Shown one piece after another: positions 43,610 through 54,351 of a stretch of 64,000 nucleotides of DNA. Below the pieces are notes generated by a model. The model saw only the letters and a program-made list of their open reading frames with translations, made no database searches and had not been told where the DNA came from. Numbering within the stretch: position 1 is the first letter of the stretch; each line of letters starts with the position of its first letter. A program made the translations under genes and the position numbers. Source of the stretch: Notospermus geniculatus (taxonomy: Eukaryota > Nemertea > Pilidiophora > Heteronemertea > Lineidae); assembly GCA_002633025.1 (NCBI GenBank), contig NMRB01001130.1, positions 100,874-164,873 on the forward strand. Reading direction: 5' to 3'.

Positions 43610-43962
43610 GGTTTAATTCCTTATTATAAACATCGCTAAATCGCCAGCACTGGCACACTTCCCAATTGATATTATGTAATGTTAAGAGATTGGCTGTGAT
43701 TGACCTTTTCTGAGCTCCTCATAACTTGTGTCTATTTTTAACGCTGGGAATACCATGGCTGACGTGATCATGTGTTCCCCAGCGCTATTTATAGAATTTC
43801 CCGCGATTCTGCCTTGTGCCTGCGCATGCGTACTTATACTTTCATATTCGCGCCATCTATCGACAAATCTATAAACTATTATTGCGACCTGCCACCTATG
43901 ATTGAGATATTGAACTGACGAATATCCGTGGTATCCGTGAGTTCCCTCTAGAGTCCCTTTAA

Positions 43963-45259
43963 AAAGTCGTTCTGTAGTGGTGTACAGGGATCTCTCACTA
44001 AGCTAAAGTCGATTGCTCCATGAAGAATCAGTTTGCCAATATTTCGAATTATCGGCACCCGTTTCGAGTAGGCCTACACAATGAGATACAATACAACGTA
44101 CTCCCATTCACACAAATTATAAAGGGCGAACAATGCCAAAAGGGGAATGAATTTCTATTGAAAACAGGTTAAAGTCAGAAATTACAGTTTATTCTTGACG
44201 GGTCAAGAAAAGCTTCTGTAACTTTTTAGCGTCACTTTTTACCTAATCAAGGTTGAATCTGCGGGGAGAATACTTGTTTGTGTAGGCCTACTTCTAATTC
44301 AGTGCTCGCGGTTTTCGGCTTCAAACCGCAAACTAACCACAACCTTTGCCATGTATGGTCATCGCGCTACACGAGAAAGACATGCACACGAAGCACTACG
44401 TTCAAACGGTCGTGGCTAAATACAGGGATCCACCAATGGCCGGGATTCCTACAACGGATAAAAACACAATCTGTTACGAAGAGGTCAGACGGTTTCACCT
44501 TACTGACTCTGCCACCAGGTCCGGACTAGTATTTCTGCGGAGGCTAGTAGATTCCAATACATGCCAAATGGAATTGAAGTACGGTACTTCATTGGTGCGT
44601 ACACATACGTTTCGTCGACCTACTTTTATCTGATATGTTCACACTTTGGGTTGCGTTTATGTACAACCCTGGTACGAAATACTGCCACCAGGGGTTGCGG
44701 TGGGACAGTGGGCGATCAGAAAGCGTCAAGCAGTTATAAGTGGATTTGACAGAAATAAAATTCAGTTTCTCCGATACCCAACAACGTTTTTGACGTCTCC
44801 TTTTCAGGAGCCTAAAGATTTGGAAAGGCGTCGATACACTTTTCACTCTGTTTTGTAAGTATAAAATTGGAGAAATCAGTGTTTTTGTGCCGACAGACCG
44901 ACAACGTAACTGCTGAACTCGTTGCGTTCTCTGTAAGCGCCCCGACCGAATGCAAGTGGGTTACGTCAGCAGCCTACACACATACTGGCCACGTATTACG
45001 TAAAAAGGGGTCGATCAGGATAGGTTTATTGTAAAGCGGTTTCTACCGAGACAGTATTCACGAAATTATCTATTGTGGGAAATGTAGCTCAACGCATCGA
45101 AAATTTATTCAACCACAAAATTGATGACGTATTTGACTTAATCGATCCGCTTTAGGCTCGGGATAAGGATAAGTAGGTGGTTCTGAACCTCACTGATAGC
45201 ACACACTGCATTTATAATATTGGGCCAATCACTGGTGCCCTACGATGCTTTCATGGACG
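43963..45259. other. Unassigned region with unrecognised frames
   Basis: Frames at 44346-44633 and 44646-44858 (+) are in the same phase, separated by one in-frame stop (44631). Near 44808 there is TTTTCAG and at 44854 GTAAGTAT, which could bound an exon. I recognise no domain in the translation. It may be a decayed gene or transposon fragment. Confidence 0.3.
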
Positions 45260-45500
45260 TAAGTCATTCGTTCCGTCCGTTCAATTTAGCAAGTTGCCTA
45301 ATCGCAAAACGGGCAAGAACGTGTAACGTTGGCCATGCCTCGAAGTTCTGGTCCAGGAGCACTCTTTCCGTCCGAGCTCGTCCATGAAGTTCGTAAAAAG
45401 ACTATAAAAAGTTGCCACTACGTCCACTCCATTCGCGCACGGTTTGAGCCCGCGCGGCGACACTTTCAAGAATGTACTGAGAACTACAGTATAACTCGCC
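45260..45500 (+). repeat. Dispersed repeat related to 46850-46980
   Basis: ATGAAGTTCGTAAAAA, AAAAGTTGCC, ACGTCCACTC and ACTGAGAACTAC occur in the same order in both places. It probably belongs to a TCACACT-ended MITE family. Confidence 0.7.
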
Positions 45501-46736
45501 TAACTCAACGTCGTATACCCGTCACTGTGCACAGGTCGGCACCTGCCAGAAGGTCCCGATTAACTACAACGTGAATTCCATTTAAAAATATGCACAGAAG
45601 TCGTCATTCGTAAGTCGTCAGTTAACACAAGTCGTCACTAATCTGACAGTCCCGTGTAATAGAAATGTCAAGTAAAATTACGCCTATAACTCGTCACCGC
45701 AGGTAAATGATTTGACGCATGTTGCATATGAATCAACCAGCGATTCAACGAATCTCGCTCGGCTGCACCTCATTCAGCAATAGGAGCAGTCAGCCGCGCG
45801 TATTGCCAAAAGGTGGCACCAAAGTTCTAGTGGACCAATACTCAGGAAAATCCGCGTGATTGGTACTCGATCAAGAATGAATGGGTCCGCTATATGCATT
45901 GAATTTGGCCGTAGTGAGACCTATTGGTCAACTCACTGACAGATCCTATTGGCGAAACGCGCCACACAGGTTTCCTGGAACCCTCCCGACTTGAGTCCGG
46001 TCCAGCTTTGATACACTCATTGCGTTAGGGAAACGATTTCCTTCCTCTCACACACTGAACTATCAAAGTTTCCCCAACATAGTCCTATGGCCTGATGTGA
46101 AATACATGGTATCCCTTGACAGACGACGCTACCTCGACAGTATTCATTGGTGCACGCTTGTTTCCGCAGCCCACAGATCAAAGATGATGTATAGACGTAC
46201 GCGCACATGTACAATGCTGGGAACCAGGAATTCCCAGCACACACGTCAAGTCGTCACTGACAAGTTAGACTGCAAGTCGTCATTTTGACGAGTTATATGC
46301 AAGTCGTCATTATGACGAGTTATCTTTACTCATCCTTCTTGTAAGTCGTCAAAAAAATCCTAGTCCCTGAGGTGCCGAGTTCTACTGTAGTTCAGTGTGA
46401 TGGGGGCATCAACCGTGGTTTACACTCCATCTCATTTAGTCTTCTGAGTCCTCTCACCACATCTGTCAGGAGGACGTCTTCTGCCTTTGCTCCATTCAAC
46501 AATTGGTCTTTTCACGTGATAAAGATATATGTAGTATTGATTCTTTAAATTAATGAAAACAGAACTAAACAATGGTCACAGCGCGGATGAGATGATAGTT
46601 TTCTGATCATTCTCTAGCTATGGCTCTTTTGGATATTGATTTTATGCTACATGACCAATGAATGATATAATCAACAAGAAAGGGACATCGGATCGATGTC
46701 AACGGTTTTCGGTGTTTCAGTTGGAGGCTAACCTTT
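45500..46736. other. No gene recognised
   Basis: Repeated AAGTCGTCA/TGACGAGTT motifs at 45590-45700 and 46250-46350 point to transposon sequence. GTGTGATGGGGGCATC near 46397 resembles the terminus of the 30192-30878 family. Confidence 0.45.
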
Positions 46737-47006
46737 AAGGGCCCGTCACACTTAAGTAGTTCTCAAAACGTCCCGTCTCGTCCTAAAAAAATCGTAAAAC
46801 AGGCTAGAACGTGTAACCCTCGTGTAACGACCAAATAATGCATTGATGTTCTGGAGCACCCTTCCCGTCCATGAAGTTCGTAAAAAACTGTAAAAAGTTG
46901 CCGCAACGTCCACTCAGTTCGCACATAGTTTGAGCCCTTTCGGCCAAATTTCCAAGGACATACTGAGAACTACGTAGCTCAGTATGATTGGGGCATTACA
47001 TTTAAA
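46737..47006. mobile_element. MITE with GCCCGTCACACTTAAGTAGTT terminus
   Basis: Left end GGGCCCGTCACACTTAAGTA, right end CTCAGTATGATTGGGGC, an imperfect inverted pair. The interior is related to 45340-45480. Confidence 0.6.
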
Positions 47007-47161
47007 GTTTCAGGAAGTCATGCTTACATGACTAGTGGACGGCAACAGAACAACGTTTTACGACCACTAGTGGACGGTTACAAAACAACGTTTACGTCCA
47101 GTGGACTGTAACACGACTTTTTAAACACCCAGTGGCTGATAACTGAACTAATTTCGAAAAC

Positions 47162-48030
47162 ATGTGGTTTGAAATGAAATTCGATCATAAAAAACTCTTC
47201 CTAGCCCTTTATTATAGAAGTCCCTCTCAGTCTCCTGGGGTAAGGGACAGATTCACTCAATCATTCGAAAATAGTGTCCGCCTTGCTTCAGCTGAAGGTG
47301 GGTCTGTTGTGATTGGGGGAGACTTTAACTTTCGTAGACTGGTCCCCTGTCGTACTGCTCCGTTCCTCCACTACGACGAAAGGCCGCGTCCGCCATGTTT
47401 GCCTGTTTTCTGACACACGTATGCAAATGAGCAATAAAGACTCGTAACGTTGCGGGAGTCTCTAAAAATAGATGATGACTCATGGCGCGGACGTTGATGA
47501 CGTTTGGCTGACCAATCACATGCCGAGTTGGCGTTAAAAATGCCTGTCGTAGTAGTGAAGCGAGAACTACGACAGGGGCTAGTCTATAACTTTCGTAGCA
47601 AAGAGCGGTGGGCCGATGATGTAAATACCCCTGAGGGTGATAGATTGTATCAAGCTTTTGTCAATTCATCGCTAACTCAACTTATCCATGAGCCGACTCG
47701 GGTAACAACAACCAGCAAATCTTCCATTGATCTCATCTTTTGCAACACCCCGGTTTTATAACATCGACTGAGGTAATGACGCCAGTTGGCGGCTCTGACC
47801 ATTGCTGCGTTGCGGCAAGGTTGGAATCCGCCAACGATTATGGCCAGAGGCCTGGGGTGAAGAGATTTTGATATCACAATCAAGTTGACGTGGATGGCGT
47901 GAACAATGATATTTTGAACTATGACTGGGAGACCTTAATAATAAACGATGTCCATGGTGCCGTAAAGCTTTTTGGTGAAAACGTAATAAATATTTTTGAA
48001 TTACACATTCCTCACAGAGATAGCCAAGAT
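47162..48030 (+). pseudogene. Non-LTR retrotransposon endonuclease domain (broken)
   Basis: The frame begins WFEMKFDHKKLFLALYYRSP and contains VVIGGDFNF, the conserved strand and catalytic Asp/Asn of APE-type endonucleases that nick target DNA for LINE insertion. It is interrupted at 47335-47586 by a MITE, then resumes with LTQLIHEPTRVTTTSKSSID. A frameshift near 47760 precedes a GSDHCC motif (catalytic Ser-Asp-His). Downstream, weak similarity to the linker before the reverse transcriptase continues to about 48030, where repeat sequence starts. The RT is missing. Clade likely CR1/L2/Jockey group. Confidence 0.8.
47335..47586. mobile_element. MITE in LINE endonuclease, 9-bp target duplication
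   Basis: The 252-bp insertion starts TAGACTGGTCCCCTGTCGTA and ends in the imperfect complement CTACGACAGGGGCTAGTCTA. TAACTTTCG is duplicated at 47326-47334 and 47587-47595. Removing it restores the endonuclease reading frame across the junction, confirming the boundaries. The 9-bp duplication suggests a Mutator-like element. Confidence 0.88.
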
Positions 48031-48040
48031 ACAGAATAGC

Positions 48041-48420
48041 ACAAAACTGACACACAAAATGATAATAAGCAAGAAGTCAATCTCCAGAATTCACGAATTT
48101 TCGACCCCAACCGGGGTCTTTTTCAAGTGGAACTTTACAATCTGAAACTCTAGAAAAGACTGAGCTGAAACCCGAATGTGGAACTAACCTGTGTAGACAG
48201 GATGAGTGAGCACTTAAGGAAAGAATAGTGTCCAAGCCCCACGGATGGTTGCTGGACCTAATTAAGAGAGTGGATGTAATTAAGGAGAAACTGATTTAGC
48301 TGAAAGAAAAGGGTTTAATAAATATGACATGTGTAATACATAACAAGCACAAAGCGAAAAGATGCACGAAAGTCAACACAAAGTAAGAGAATATAAAGGA
48401 AGTCAACTTCCAGATTTGTA
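48041..48420 (-). mobile_element. CGACCCCAACCGG foldback family, second copy (partial)
   Basis: Reverse orientation relative to 1305-1720. The shared blocks run from TGACACACAAAATGATAATA through the terminal repeat CTCCAGAATTCACGAATTTT to ATGACATGTGTAATACATAA. The far terminal repeat is replaced by other sequence ending GGAAGTCAACTTCCAG. Confidence 0.75.
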
Positions 48421-48965
48421 CAAGACGGAAAAAAACAGAATGGATAATGCAAATCACTAAGCAATGAGAAGAATAGGGCGAGGAGGAATAGAACAAGGGG
48501 GGCGAGTGTCAGCCCAAGACTGTCTTTCGATTGTGGCAGACCCTTGTTCAGTTCATTATGCAAGCGCTGAGAGAGCTGTGTGCGTGTTCCATGTTGGGTT
48601 ATGTTCTTCCCTTACTTCAATTCCACTGAGTGCAACATTCCTGGAAAACGATAGGGCCTATAGGTTTTATGAAGGCAACTACAACAGTGTAATTATGAAT
48701 GAGACCCATTACATCACCATAGGGCCTACAGCTTGAATAACTGATGGTAGGCTGCCAGGAGGTGATTTAGGCACAGACACCACGGGCCTAGCCATGCAGA
48801 GCGTCTCATTTCAAGAATGTTACGTCATATTTTGCCGGACAGTTTGAAGACACAGACAGTCCTGAATAGGTAACAACACTGTTGTGTGCCGAAGAACTTT
48901 ACCAATCTCTGTAGCCTATCCTGTCCAACTCAGTTGCCCTCTATCTCCAACTTACTGTACATGTA
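48421..48965. other. No gene recognised
   Basis: The 90-codon frame 48464-48736 (+) is not recognised. Confidence 0.4.
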
Positions 48966-49252
48966 CAGTACAGGTCACAATTGACATCCCAACGGCTTCG
49001 CGTAAGTTACTCGTAAGTTACGCGTAACTTACGAGCAACTCACGGCTTTGGTTTCGCGTAACGCACCGCGTAACTCGCCACAATCGCGTAACTCGCCTCG
49101 TAAATCACTGCGTAGCTAGCGAAATACGCGTAACTCACACGTAACTCACCTCGTAAGTTGCGCGTAACATAGCTCGTGAGTTGTTGCGTAAGTTACGAGT
49201 GACTTACGAGTAACTTACGCGAATTTAGGGATGTCAATTGTGACCCGTACTG
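48966..49252. mobile_element. Tc1/mariner-like MITE filled with CGTAA motifs
   Basis: TA flanks both ends (48964-48965, 49253-49254). Termini are CAGTACAGGTCACAATTGAC and GTCAATTGTGACCCGTACTG. The 240-bp interior is built of about 25 CGTAA/TTACG units in both orientations (for example CGTAAGTTACTCGTAAGTTA). CAGT-type ends with a TA duplication fit Tc1/mariner. Confidence 0.85.
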
Positions 49253-50784
49253 TATACAATTTGCTATAGTTTTTGGGAGTGTTGCCACGGTCACAGTCTT
49301 AACGCCTGCACATCTGCACCATCTGTGCCTTTATTTCTATGTGATTGGCTAAGAGGCCCAGTAATACTCTGCTTTGGCCCTCCTTTGTACTCTATTGTAC
49401 ATTTATTTTTCAAATAAACAGTATAATAATAATAATTTCACATTTGGTCCGAGTCTGACAATTTCGGTAACGGGACCACCTCACCTAAGAGGACCACTTG
49501 CTCCAGTCCCGTGGGTGGTCCCCTAACCGAGGGTCCACTGTATATAGGCACTGAATTGGTATTCATACCATGTGGAACAGGCATCAAATTCATTCTATAT
49601 GATGTTCATCTTCGCTTTGCTGAACACAACCTCCTCACTTGTAAGATGAACCATGACGAAATTTCTTCCTTTACTCAAGTTCAGGTTTTATTCCAAGAGC
49701 TTATGTAACTTAATTAACCTTAGTCTTAGTCTTACTTCTTATTCTGCTTCCATTACAGAATTTCTATGTTTAATAAGTCCGGTTCTATTATGTGCGGATC
49801 TATTAAGCTCGGATGGCATAGCCGATCATACCCCGAATCTAAATTAGATGCGGATCAACAATGGTGTTTGTCTAGTGGAATGGCAATAAGTCCGGATCTG
49901 TTTGTAGTACAATGTATTATGATCGGCTAGGTGGCTTAAGATCGCTTGCGACATTGCGCATGCTCGAAAGTACCAGAACAATACCAGGGCTTGAATTTAA
50001 CAAATTTCTCTCCAAGGCATTTTTTTCCAAAATGCCTTGGTAAAAAATACTGTCCATGGCATTTTCAGCCAAATTTTTCACTCTCCATGGCATTTTTTTG
50101 CTGTGGTAGGAAGTGCTCTCCAAGGCATTTTACTGATTTTGTCCTGCTATGTTCATGGGGTGCCTCATTGTGGAATAAACGTTTCCTGCATGTTTTTAAA
50201 TGCCATATTTTGTTCTTCTTGCAATGTATTGTTGTTGCTTAATTGCTTGTCATGTCGCCTTTTCATACATGTATTCAAATCAATGTACTCAGTGCACTAA
50301 CACTTTTTACTAGGGCTGTAACCCTGCCTACCTCTCACTATAGATAGCACCCTCTTCCTTTGTGCATGTCATTTCCCTCTTTGGTGGTGCTTTTAGTGTT
50401 GTACTAGTAGTAGTCCACATCATTAGAAAAGCTTTATTTGTGCTTCTTTAGTTTGCTTGATTAACAAAGTGAGTAATGTTGAAATGAAAGAGTTAGAAGA
50501 CACTGACTCCCCTCATCCAAATGTCTGTGCCACAAACTCAAAGGGAAGGACATAAAAATCATCAAGAGAGATGTGAGTGTGCCATCCTTAGTGAAAGGTA
50601 GGGAGTCCGCAGCCTCCATAAATGGGGACGGCAGCCCGCCTTTCTGTATTTTCAGAAGCAAATATATCAGCAGAAAGTTGAGTGCAGCATTCAAACAAGC
50701 GAAGAGAGCCAGGCTTTGTTGTGGACAGGTGGGATACTGGAACAAGATTGGGATCATCATGAGCGAACAGCAGTAGAAGGACAA
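49253..50784. other. Repeat fragments, no gene recognised
   Basis: GGGTGGTCCCCTAACCGAGG next to TCCACTGTATA (49505-49543) resembles the end of a mariner/pogo-type element. CAGGGCTTGAATTTAAC at about 49986 looks like a hAT terminus (see AATTCAAGCCCTG near 56438). CCAAGGCATTTT/AAAATGCCTTGG hairpins lie at 50012-50135. Confidence 0.5.
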
Positions 50785-50860
50785 AGCCTACCAAACTGAC
50801 AGATTGTCTTTCACACACAAAGCCTACCAAACTGACAGACTGTCTTTCACACACAACTAA
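50785..50860 (+). repeat. 36-bp tandem duplication
   Basis: AAAGCCTACCAAACTGACAG followed by A(T/C)TGTCTTTCACACAC occurs twice in succession; a partial third match (GACAGATTGTCTTTCACACA) is at about 50994. Confidence 0.85.
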
Positions 50861-51029
50861 AAAAATTAAGTCTGGATGACAACTGCACAATAATGAAAAC
50901 AATTTAATATCTGAATAAAGTGTGTAGATCTACACTTCTTATCTTTTCCTTTAAATTTGAGTGAACAGCAGAACAATGACAACTAAATGCTTAGACAGAT
51001 TGTCTTTCACACAACACAACTAAAAAGCT

Positions 51030-51164
51030 GGGCCCGGCCTGTATTCATAAAACCTTGCTAGGCCTAGTTGCCTGCTAAATTGCCAAGTTTTAAATCATAG
51101 GCCAATCTTGCCAATGTACCCACTACATGTAAGCTTAGCTAGCAAGGTTTTATGAATATGGGGC
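51030..51164. mobile_element. TATTCATAAAAC foldback MITE
   Basis: Arms GCCTGTATTCATAAAACCTT + GCTAGGC and CTAGCAAGGTTTTATGAATA + TGGGG. Same terminal type as 40217 and 60747. Confidence 0.75.
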
Positions 51165-51725
51165 ATGACCCCTGAAGTCTACAACCTGTAGAAGAACAAT
51201 GGATTACTATTGCACAATAATGAATTAAGAAAACGCAAGTTCACTTCTTTTGCTTTAAAACCCAGCAGTACAAACAGTGATAACTAAATGCCTAACTCAC
51301 TGATTCTATGACTACAGGGTGGCCAAAAAAGTGAACATCCAAGAGCTCGAACATTTCCCGAGAACAAGGTTCCCTGACAGTGACAACAATGTGGCACACT
51401 TACTTTGTGGTTTACCTGTTACGAAACTGAAGAGTTTTAGCTAGGTCATTTGCTGTGGTAAAATTACCTCCAATAGGTGAGAAGACCCGCCTTACCAGTT
51501 TTATTCCAAACCTCGTCCACCTGGCCTGGGAGAGTAAGAGGGAGGAGGGGCACTTTTTGTGCCACCCTGTAGAGTAGGCAAGGATCAGGCGGTCAGTAAT
51601 TACATTTAGTTCATTTCTGCAGAAGTCATGGAACATTAAAAAAAATACTTCAAACGAATAACAATGTCACACAAAGAACCAGGCCCTAACTGTCATAAAA
51701 ACAGAACATTGAAAGATCATCATAT
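51165..51725. other. No gene recognised
   Basis: Probably 3' sequence of the minus-strand hAT-like gene. No canonical AATAAA could be placed with confidence. Confidence 0.35.
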
Positions 51726-52490
51726 TCATTCATCCGTTGTCAAATCCTCTACAACAGGTTCTTTGGGCATGTCTAAGCCTTGCTTCTCTCCAACACCACT
51801 GACTGATACCAACCCTGAAGGTGGAAGATCATCCTCTGTCAAATCCTCTACATCAATATGATCAACAGATTCTTTGTTTGGCCTTTGACCACTGACACTT
51901 ACCACCCCTGAAGAGCCTGAGACAACATCATCCTCCGTGTCCTCATCAGTCAATGTCAAATCAACAGATGGAATGCTTTGACCTCTGAGCTCACCTGCTT
52001 CATCATCATCATCATGGTGGTCGTCACCATCACCATCGGCATCACCAAGTATTTGATCGATGTCATCATCACACTCATCAATGTCCCTTTCAGGATATTC
52101 TTCAGGTACTACTGGCGTGTCAGAATCAACACTACTTACACTATCAGCAGTTTGCTTTCTTGGTCCATAAGGCTTAATATGTGGTCGCCGCACTCTGCAA
52201 CCGGATGTCCTCCACCGTTTTACAACTGGCAAGGGGTCAAATGATATAGGATCTGCCCCTTCTGTAGAAATCCGGACCAAAGCTTCCATTATAGTTTCTT
52301 GGGTAAGGCATAGACGCCAATCCCCAAGGATTCGCTTCACTGCAGAGAATAAGCGTTCAACATTAGCTGTGGCGACGGGGATGGACAACACAATCTTCAC
52401 AATATGTATGAAATTACTGTACCTGTCTGACTTCTTACTTAGAATGCATTCCCACAGCACTCTTAAAAAATTCTTGTCATCGCAACTTGT
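51726..52490 (-). CDS. hAT transposase-like protein, C-terminal exon with acidic SIM-bearing tail
   Basis: The acceptor TCATCAATATTCGCAG ends at 52491; the frame is open to a stop at 51726 (about 254 residues). The first third matches the hAT C-terminal dimerisation domain (IVLSIPVATANVERLFSAVK, then ILGDWRLCLTQETIMEALVRI). The rest is low-complexity and acidic (DGDGDDHHDDDDEAGE) and carries VDLTLTDED, DVEDLTEDD and VVEDLTTDE, each like a SUMO-interaction motif beside acidic residues. Such a tail is not typical of hAT transposases. The gene resembles domesticated or late-hAT genes of the ZNF862 type. With 53552-54348 it forms one minus-strand gene whose catalytic middle is not present in the assembly (gap at 52869). 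Confidence 0.7.
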   Translation of the reverse strand, partial: TSCDDKNFLRVLWECILSKKSDRYSNFIHIVKIVLSIPVATANVERLFSAVKRILGDWRLCLTQETIMEALVRISTEGADPISFDPLPVVKRWRTSGCRVRRPHIKPYGPRKQTADSVSSVDSDTPVVPEEYPERDIDECDDDIDQILGDADGDGDDHHDDDDEAGELRGQSIPSVDLTLTDEDTEDDVVSGSSGVVSVSGQRPNKESVDHIDVEDLTEDDLPPSGLVSVSGVGEKQGLDMPKEPVVEDLTTDE

Positions 52491-52744
52491 CTGCGAATAT
52501 TGATGAGATGCTTTAGTCAGCCTGACGAATATCGTCATTCATGACACAATTTACTTGTCATGGCGAGTCGCACACCTCTGTGACGAGTTCAGTTTATCCA
52601 GTTGACAAGGTCTCTAGTTATGGCGATAAGTTGCAGGTGGCAGGACATTATTGCGCATGCGCTTCCCTCACATTTATCGCTCAATTTCTTGAACTCTAAA
52701 CATGCTGTCACCATCGTTGCCTCAAAAGCCACGAGGGTTTAGGG

Positions 52745-52815
52745 GTTATGTCTAGTAGTAAGTATTTCATAGGTCGTAGGTTCGAATCCCGCCGTAGGCC
52801 CTGAAATTTGGGAGA
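52745..52815 (+). repeat. tRNA-like SINE module
   Basis: GGTTATGTCTAGTAGTAAG, then GTCGTAGGTTCGAATCCCGC with a perfect B-box-like core. It lies inside the intron/gap region of the hAT-like gene. Confidence 0.5.
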
Positions 52816-53257
52816 GTTTTTCTTTCATATGTACCTGTTATTAGTACTTGTAACTACCGCATAACGGTNCTCTTTTCCATGCTGAGGTCATATCTGCTGC
52901 ACGTTTTCTTCAGTCCTGCCATAATGCTGTTGGCATCAGCATACTGCAGATGTTGGACACTGATGGAAATGAGAGCGAAAAATCAGGAATAAATCTGATT
53001 GATATTGGCTTGGCTGGTCAGGTGCCAGGTGGGTGCACTGCCTCGCCAGTTGTTAGTCTCGCTACCATGATAGAAAGGCACGACTCAATACTTCATTATT
53101 TACTTTCAATGCGTCCGACAACCTGCCAACAGCGCCAGACAGGCAATAAAATCTGTATGGTGGGGCGCGAATTTCATCAGCGCCATAGCCCTCTTATCAA
53201 AATTTTACATTTTAAGTAAATAAACTTCAGATATAAAATGTAGTGCCTAGAGTTCCG

Positions 53258-53287
53258 ACCATGGAGGTATTTTATACCTCCATGTTC
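53258..53287. repeat. Perfect hairpin
   Basis: CATGGAGGTATTTTATACCT + CCATG is a hairpin resembling CTTGGAGGCATTATAC...GTATAATTCCTCCAAG at 58911-58947. Confidence 0.75.
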
Positions 53288-53551
53288 CGACAGAGAGCCA
53301 TCCATCTACTCATTTGAGCCGCGAGATTAGCCTGACGATGTTTTGGCGGGAAACCCTAAACTGACCAGACTCTTTGGAAGGCCACTTTTATTCAGTGTGC
53401 ATTATCCAATGGGCGAGGTGATAGGCCTACCACACTGGGATTCCCATGACATCATTGTGGCTATGGCACACCATGTGCATGGGATGTTTAAGTGGTTGTA
53501 TTGCAAGCTTATTTCACAAACAAATGTAGGGCCTATTTTCACATGACATAC

Positions 53552-54348
53552 CTCAGGAGATTCTCCTCAATTTTGCCCTCATTGCTGACATGACGAATTG
53601 TGGTTATCTCCTTCTCGTTGGCGGCTTTGTCGTTTGAACCATCAAAAGAAAGCGAGAAATACATTGGTGCCTCTTTCAATTTCTCTTTCAGGCGGTCTTG
53701 CATGTATCCATCGATTTCCGTAGTGAAGTTGGCTGTTGCCTTGTCGTTCTCATAAGTGTGCCCCACGTCAACTCCGTGTTTTCGTTCCAGTCGAACAAGG
53801 TGGGGAAAGTCCGTGAATGGACTCTCCCTATATGCGAGGGAGTACGCAATATCAAATAATTTGCACATTCGGTTCTCGGTAACTGTGTCCATGTTAGTCA
53901 CCGCCTGCACTATGGGACGTTCATGGAAATCCTTGCGAGCATTCTTTTCTATCTCATTATGCACAGCCAGCGCATTTTGATGTCCCTTTTTCTTTCCATG
54001 CAACTCTGCGTTGATCCTCTTCACAACTGTTGTTCCGTCAATGTAGGCATCTGACTGGCTCCCAAGAAATTTCTTCTGGCCTTCATGCAGGCCAGACTTG
54101 GCAGCGTCAGGGTGGGCCTTACAAATCTTGCACCAAATCTTGGTGACAAAACCATCATCTTCATCAAAATCAATGTAACTAAGTTCCCATTTTTTCACTG
54201 TTGTTACCTTCACAAGACTAGTTGTTTTCGGCTTAGGCCTATCGGTGGTTCGTGGTTTCTTCTTAGCCGCAGCCTCTTTCTCAACCTTCCTTCTCTCATC
54301 AGCCGTTTGCTGGCTATTCGGCTGCCGGGGTGTAAAGAAATTATTCAT
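53552..54348 (-). CDS. hAT transposase-like protein, N-terminal exon (zinc finger region)
   Basis: The start ATG is at 54348 (a second ATG-like GTG precedes it). The first 45 residues are Lys/Arg-rich (EKEAAAKKKPRTTDRPKPK), then W-x-FDEDDGFVTKIWCKICKAH with later TTVVKRINAELH: the layout of a TTF/BED-like zinc finger as in ZNF862-related genes. The segment SLAYRESPFTDFPHLVRLERKHGV and YFSLSFDGSND are typical of hAT proteins before the catalytic core. The exon ends at a donor CTGAG|GTATGT (53552|53551), phase 2. The downstream acceptor at 52491 is phase 0, so at least one exon is missing between them. The acidic catalytic residues cannot be judged. Host-type splice sites and intact frames favour a maintained gene over a dead transposon. 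Confidence 0.7.
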
Positions 54349-54351
54349 CAC

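Larger units (their letters stand above)
38697..43958. mobile_element. TTAA-bounded composite element hosting a retrotransposon
   Basis: AGGGACTCTAGAGGGAAC and its complement lie next to TTAA at 38693-38696 and 43959-43962. The arms stay alike internally: TATAAATAG (38803 and, inverted, 43785), GTCAGCCATGG and GCGTTAAAAATAGA occur in the same order in both. The left arm is about 180 bp and the right about 220 bp with an extra segment. Between them lie the BEL/Pao fragments (39215-42928), a dispersed repeat (43022-43500) and a foldback (43501-43609). Confidence 0.75.
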
